A DNA stretch of 64,000 bases from Membranipora membranacea (taxonomy: Eukaryota > Bryozoa > Gymnolaemata > Cheilostomatida > Membraniporidae). The notes under the pieces were generated by a model, which saw only the letters and a list, made by a program, of their open reading frames with translations, did not search any database and was not told the DNA's origin. The translations under genes were made by a program, and so were the position numbers. The stretch's first letter is position 1. The number at the start of each line of letters is the position of its first letter. Positions 59,135-64,000 of the stretch are shown here, one piece after another. The stretch covers positions 33,640,162 through 33,704,161 of the forward strand of contig OU612067.1 of assembly GCA_914767715.1 (NCBI GenBank), read 5' to 3'.

Positions 59135-62100
59135 ATGTTCACTCTAGACTACATTCAAAATAACAAGAAGGAGGAGAATGGACTTGGTGATGTGATAAGC
59201 ACTCCAAGAAGTGTTCAGCCACACAGGACAAGATCAAGAAGTAATAGCCAGAGTTCATCCATGTCTGAAAGCAGAATTAAAGCCCCTCACACAGAAGGAC
59301 ACATCAAATGGCTGACAACAATGTGAGTCAAGTATTTGGACTTAAAATATGTCTGTAGTAATCAATTCCAGTAGTAACCCAGCCTTTGCATTTCTGTTTC
59401 AGTTCAAAACAATTTACATAATTGCACAGTGCAAGTGTTTGCTGTTATTCCTTATGATCACTAGTGATGAAGCAACGCAACTCAAATTGTCCCTTGAAAG
59501 ATGTCTGATATGTACTGATGCCACAATACATATTCCTCATTGGTTTGAACAACGAAGAGAATGCCATGAACTCTTTTTGATTGTGATCTCTGTTTTGCAG
59601 TGATTGTGGCTCAGAGGTTATGTGTACCAAGTTCTCACCCGATGGATCTCTGTTTGCTTGTGGTCTGTCTAATGGTATTGTAAGGGTAAGTCAATGCATC
59701 AAATTGTGAAGTCATTTATTGTCACTATGTGTCGAGCGTCTCTGTATATTAACATTTGTTACAAAACGCTTAACAACCATATAATATGATTTCTGACTCC
59801 ACTGACATAAACTTAACTCAGCTGTATCTGGGTATATAGGAAGTCAACACCAGTTGTCTGGTGAACTGCATGTCAAATGCGTAACAGATATTAGATTAAA
59901 TGAATCACGATCACATCTCGCAAATTGCCCAGTATTTCAGGAGTCTGGCTAAAAGAAAATTTTAAGGTTTCCTTTTCGGAGTGATCTTTTGCCGAGAGAC
60001 ACCAATATATTCTAGCGGGAAATTCCATTTTATTTTCCTTATAATCGTTGCAAATCTGCATGTACACTACATGTGTATTTAATGATGTATTGCAGAAACC
60101 TAGCAAGGGAATAATTCCGCACAGTAGCATTTGAATCCTTTCACTCTTTAGAAAAACAATCTGAAACTTAACTCATCTAAAGCAGCCTCTATCCAGTGGA
60201 ACCACAACATGAGTTGAGAGATTACAGAAATCATCACTCCCCAAAGACGGACGAGCTACAAGTACATTGCTCTGACATCGATCACACTACACTTATATTA
60301 CCAACAAGAAACTGCGCAACATTATCTTGTCTACAGGCCCAATAGTGAGACTCAGACAAAACATTATATCAATATGGTCTCTTATATTTTAGATATTCTC
60401 CTCAGAAGGTACCCCTGTTTATTCTCTCTCAGACAATGACATTCTCACATCCAGATTACCTTGTACAAGTCTACAGTTTATCCCTATAAAACTCTCAGAG
60501 AACGATGATAAACGTCACGTCCTCCTAGCAACATGTAAGTGATACTGGCTATCTTTATTTGCTGTGATCTCACCATAGACTTATTATACTTAGTATATAA
60601 GTGTATGGATCTCACTTCAGGCTGTAACCAAATTAATCACAACGCTTAAAGAGAGACTGTAATTCAGATCCGGCATTAATTGTAGAGACTTGGTAGTCCA
60701 TCTAAAGGGGTTTACTTGTGCGGTGAGTAATAATATGGACAAAAAAATCTTTTATGACACTTACTCTTACCAATTTGCTATGCTCAGATTTACATCCTCA
60801 TATTTTATGACATCAGGGTAATTACACGGAGCATAGTATGTGATGTCAAGACAGGCTACATTGAGTCATATTCAATAGCGCAAAACATGATGATTAATGA
60901 TCTATTGATTTAAAATTCATTAGAAAATCAATATTTGCAGTGCACCTGCTGTGCTACACATTTTGACCCTGTCATTTAACTAAAAACTGAACTCAAAATT
61001 ATTGTATTCCTACACTTTTTCATATCTAATTTTCATTTGAAAAAAGAACATTAGCTTTCAAAAATCCATCAGCAAAGTCAAATGTAGTTGAGTAATGTGT
61101 GGCTATAATGATTTTCGAAAATGATAACTATTTACTGAGAAAAACTGCTATATGTAAATCAGTCATCAAATCCTTCCTTATCAATTGGTAAACAAATCTT
61201 TATGATGTATTTGGCTCCAAAATGGAGCACATGTAAAGAATCGAAATAGGTTGATCTATCAACTTGGATAGGGATGGGAGAAAGTGGATCTGAAGTGAAC
61301 TCCCTCTTTAAGCTTGATGACTGATATGTACAGACAAACAAACAGATCTAGTGCAATGTTGTGAAAGTCGATAAATCATGTCCAAAGAAGGATTTCAACA
61401 GATGAAAACAGGGATATTTGCTTTCATCATCTTAATCATAATCTTATTATTTTCTGTTGCAAGTTTTGGTCAAGCATTACTTCACTCTCAATGAAGTGAT
61501 GACAATTTAATTCAGACTCCTGATATTATGACCTCCTCTAAAAAACTACTTGATAGGCACAAAATAGTAGTCCTACCTGGCGTTAACTCAGATATGATTA
61601 GAGTAATTGATTTTATGTAGATCCTTTTACTAAGACAGCTATGGTTTGTTTGTAGATGCATCAGGTCATGTGAAGTTCTGGCATTACCAGACAGGTAAAT
61701 GTCTGAATACGACACAGGAGACGAGGCAGTGTCTCTGCTCCGGGTTCAGCGCTACGGGAGAGAGATACGCTGTCGGGGGCGCTGACCCGGCTATCAACGT
61801 CTACGATACAGTCACAAAAAAGAAGATCATAACCTGTGAACCAAGGTAAGCTTAAATCTAGCGTACTCTACACTCCGGTCACCAACACTAACAAGGCAGG
61901 GACCTGGCGAGTTTATTACACACTTGATGAGCCTCAGTATAAAGTGAAATTATAAACAGTCCGCACAAGGAAGTCAGAAATCAATGGATATAATTCCAAT
62001 AACAGTACTCTTTATATATGAGCTGGATATCCTCTGAGCCTTAGGACAGAAATGCTATCACCTATGGTATATTCTGAGTGCACATGTCCACATTGCTTCC

Positions 62101-63745
62101 CTTAGATTTGTTACAAATTTTCTATCGTATCCACCAATATTTGGTATCCATTCTCTACTCTCCATAATGAGAATGACTAAATCTGTCTGGCAAGTTTTGA
62201 GAGAGTATGTAGATTGTAGAGAAAGTTATGTTGACCTTGGTTTGTAATTTGCCCATCACATTTACAGTTAGTGTTAAATTTAGCCTTTCAATCAATGGCA
62301 GCTCCAATTAAATGTACAGTTATATGTGATAAAGATGGGCTCTATCAGACTGTTAATTTGTTTACGTAATCCAGTAAATGGAGGTAATTAGTCAAGTAAA
62401 GTACAATGAATAAATCAATAAGCTCCTTTTGTTTACTTGATATGACCTTGAATTGACCCAGCCACAGACTGTGGATAATTGTTAATCTACGCACCCACCC
62501 ACTCCCTTCAAGGTATCAGGTCACATTTTTGTGCTCTCACAAAATATCAAATTACAGCCAGAGCTTGAATGGGAGTCCCATGGCTTGTTGCTCAGAGGTT
62601 AAAAATACTTTGGGTTGTTTTGTAAATTTATTGATTGAATGCAGTTTTCAAAGCACTGACAGTTACCATTGTCGTGACTCAACAACAAAGTTATTAAGTT
62701 ATTAGAAGCTTTCAGATTTAGAGACTATCCCAGACTTTCTAACTGTTTGTGTGTGTGCATCAGAACTTTACCTGAGTGCATTGTTGTGATGCAGTGATTA
62801 GTGTTTACTCCTGGTTTATGAAATAATTATTTATATCTAAAATATTAACAGTAATAAATTACTAAATTTAGGCCTGTTAAACCAGTGCCTGTTAAACCAG
62901 TGCCTGTTAAACCAGTACCTGTTAAACCAGTGCCTGTTAAACCAGTGCCTGTTAAACCAGTGCCTGTTAAACCAGTGCCTGTTAAACCAGTGCCTCGTTT
63001 TGTAAGCTTTTCAATATGCGTACGAGTTGAAGTAAATTATAAGAAAAACTCCGTCGTGCCGTCATCTGGTCATCTGGTCATCTGGCTCAAGTGAGCTGTT
63101 TTGAGAATCATTAGGATACTGGATTAGTTTCCATGCTTGTGAGTGTGCCAAGAGTCGGTGATATGAATTTTTTCGGTGGTATGCCTAGTGCGTAAAAGTT
63201 TTAACCAGCAAAACAAGCACGGTAAAGATGGTTTATAGATTTATTAAAGGAAAAAGGCAACGTCTAGTTCAAAGTGGTATTCTAAGAGTATTTCCTTGCC
63301 GCCAAAAAGGCACACAGTTTCGCGGTCATGACAATATGGTATATTTAGATCTGTCATACTGTTGATGGAAGGAAGGTTGTAGGTAGTGGTGGAAAATTGT
63401 TAGAATTAGATAAATAACAGTCGGCCTGCTTAACTTTTCATCAAGCATGGATGAAAGTTACTGGGAAACATTACTTGAATATTGTGTGTCAAAGTTGTTT
63501 TAAGATCCCTCCCTCCCCCTTTCCAGGTCAGTTAAAAAATGAAGGAGAGAGAGGGTTCATATGGAAGACTGACTGGCAGAATGCTCATCTATGAGATAAA
63601 TATTATCATTGTATGACGTTGTGTTTATGATTTTAGTGACAGCAGGGATGTCATGAATGGACACAGGTTACGAATTTTCTCACTACAGTATCATCCCAAC
63701 GATCCGCACATGATCATATCGGGTGGATGGGACGATACAGTACAG
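59135..63745 (+). CDS. WD40-repeat protein, 5' part (continues beyond the window)
   Basis: This is a WD40 beta-propeller protein whose function and partners I cannot name. Exons: 59135-59322, 59601-59685, 60393-60534, 61656-61845, 63637-63745, with phase agreement at every join. The last ends at a good donor (CAG/GTAAGA), so further exons lie to the right. The 238 residues visible start with a Ser/Arg-rich, probably disordered leader (about 1-50, with RTRSRSNSQSSSMSESR). Propeller blades follow: SEVMCTKFSPDGSLFACG, then YASGHVKFWHYQTGKCL, then FSATGERYAVGGADPAINVY, then GHRLRIFSLQYHP leading to SGGWDDTVQ. GH and WD-type dipeptides sit where expected. It shares a 279-bp divergent spacer with OXSM. 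Confidence 0.88.
62873..62992. repeat. 15-bp minisatellite (CCTGTTAAACCAGTG) in WD40-gene intron 4
   Basis: Eight nearly identical head-to-tail copies (120 bp) with one substitution (GTA for GTG). They lie in the intron between 61845 and 63637. A plus-strand frame through it gives a PVKPV repeat, but no acceptor or donor makes it an exon in phase, so it is treated as non-coding. The low divergence suggests a young, probably length-variable array. Confidence 0.9.
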
Positions 63746-64000
63746 GTAAGATAATGTCATCAGAGAGGGTGATCTAGTCTCTCAACTTGAATTTTGTAAT
63801 GCTGAGTATGGTGCATGATTCGAATCTGAATTCACATGACATCACTCTACCAAAGCCACTCAACAACCACCCGCTCAGTCATTTCACTGTGTGGTAGTGG
63901 TACGTTTGGATCTTGACAGATCAAGCATGTATCTCATTCTAATGAGACAAACAATGTTTTGTCATGCTTTTCTGAAAGAGCAAAATTAGAGCCTATTGAA

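Noticed and set aside
62885-63094. ORF encoding a PVKPV repeat
   Set aside because: It lies in an intron of the WD40 gene, and no splice sites would include it in phase.
1-64000. CRISPR arrays, bacterial operons, rRNA or tRNA genes
   Set aside because: No spacer-repeat structure, no closely packed same-strand genes with ribosome sites, and no cloverleaf or rRNA core sequence noticed. Gene structure is plainly eukaryotic.

Overview
The window is nuclear DNA of a non-vertebrate animal. It has many GT-AG introns, most of them 0.1-1.5 kb, and AT-rich intergenic DNA. It carries metazoan genes (a two-BIR/RING IAP, LZTFL1, TPRKB, mitochondrial OXSM) and LINE and hAT remnants. I see no bacterial operon logic, rRNA, tRNA or CRISPR. 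The phylum cannot be fixed from the sequence. LZTFL1, a BBSome regulator, implies a ciliated organism.

Positions 1-23 kb are gene-poor and rich in repeats. They hold a LINE scrap fused to a decayed IAP RING fragment (310-548), a direct repeat pair (2256-3071), a multi-exon hAT-transposase-derived gene with frame breaks (3240-6499), and a LINE 3' fragment (6945-7388). A 15-bp minisatellite occurs as two arrays in opposite orientation (about 8190-8320 and 8696-8875). The only clear intact gene here is an IAP of 643 residues with its coding sequence in one exon (11181-13112) behind a 5'-UTR intron. Two weak unrecognised gene candidates lie at 14410-14952 (+) and 21157-21772 (-).

Positions 23.5-64 kb are gene-dense, and five genes alternate in strand. 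First is a 37-exon coiled-coil gene (23484-46991, +) whose splice phases agree throughout and give about 2,478 residues; I do not recognise it. It combines Cys-Cys clusters, several in-frame tandem repeats and a long coiled-coil body. Next come TPRKB (48108-49767, -, KEOPS subunit), LZTFL1 (50124-52680, +), OXSM (53369-58855, -) and a WD40 protein that runs off the right edge (59135 onward, +).

TPRKB/LZTFL1 and OXSM/WD40 are both head-to-head pairs, separated by 356 and 279 bp, so each probably shares a divergent promoter. The first spacer contains a perfect CCAAT/ATTGG palindrome. LZTFL1 and OXSM converge and may have overlapping 3' ends.

The introns hold mobile and repetitive DNA: a 456-bp foldback element inserted in a 21-bp minisatellite whose unit copies the downstream splice acceptor, a 243-bp MITE-like element, LINE fragments and several minisatellites. 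All exon models were made by hand from splice signals, reading phase and family knowledge. No search was run.
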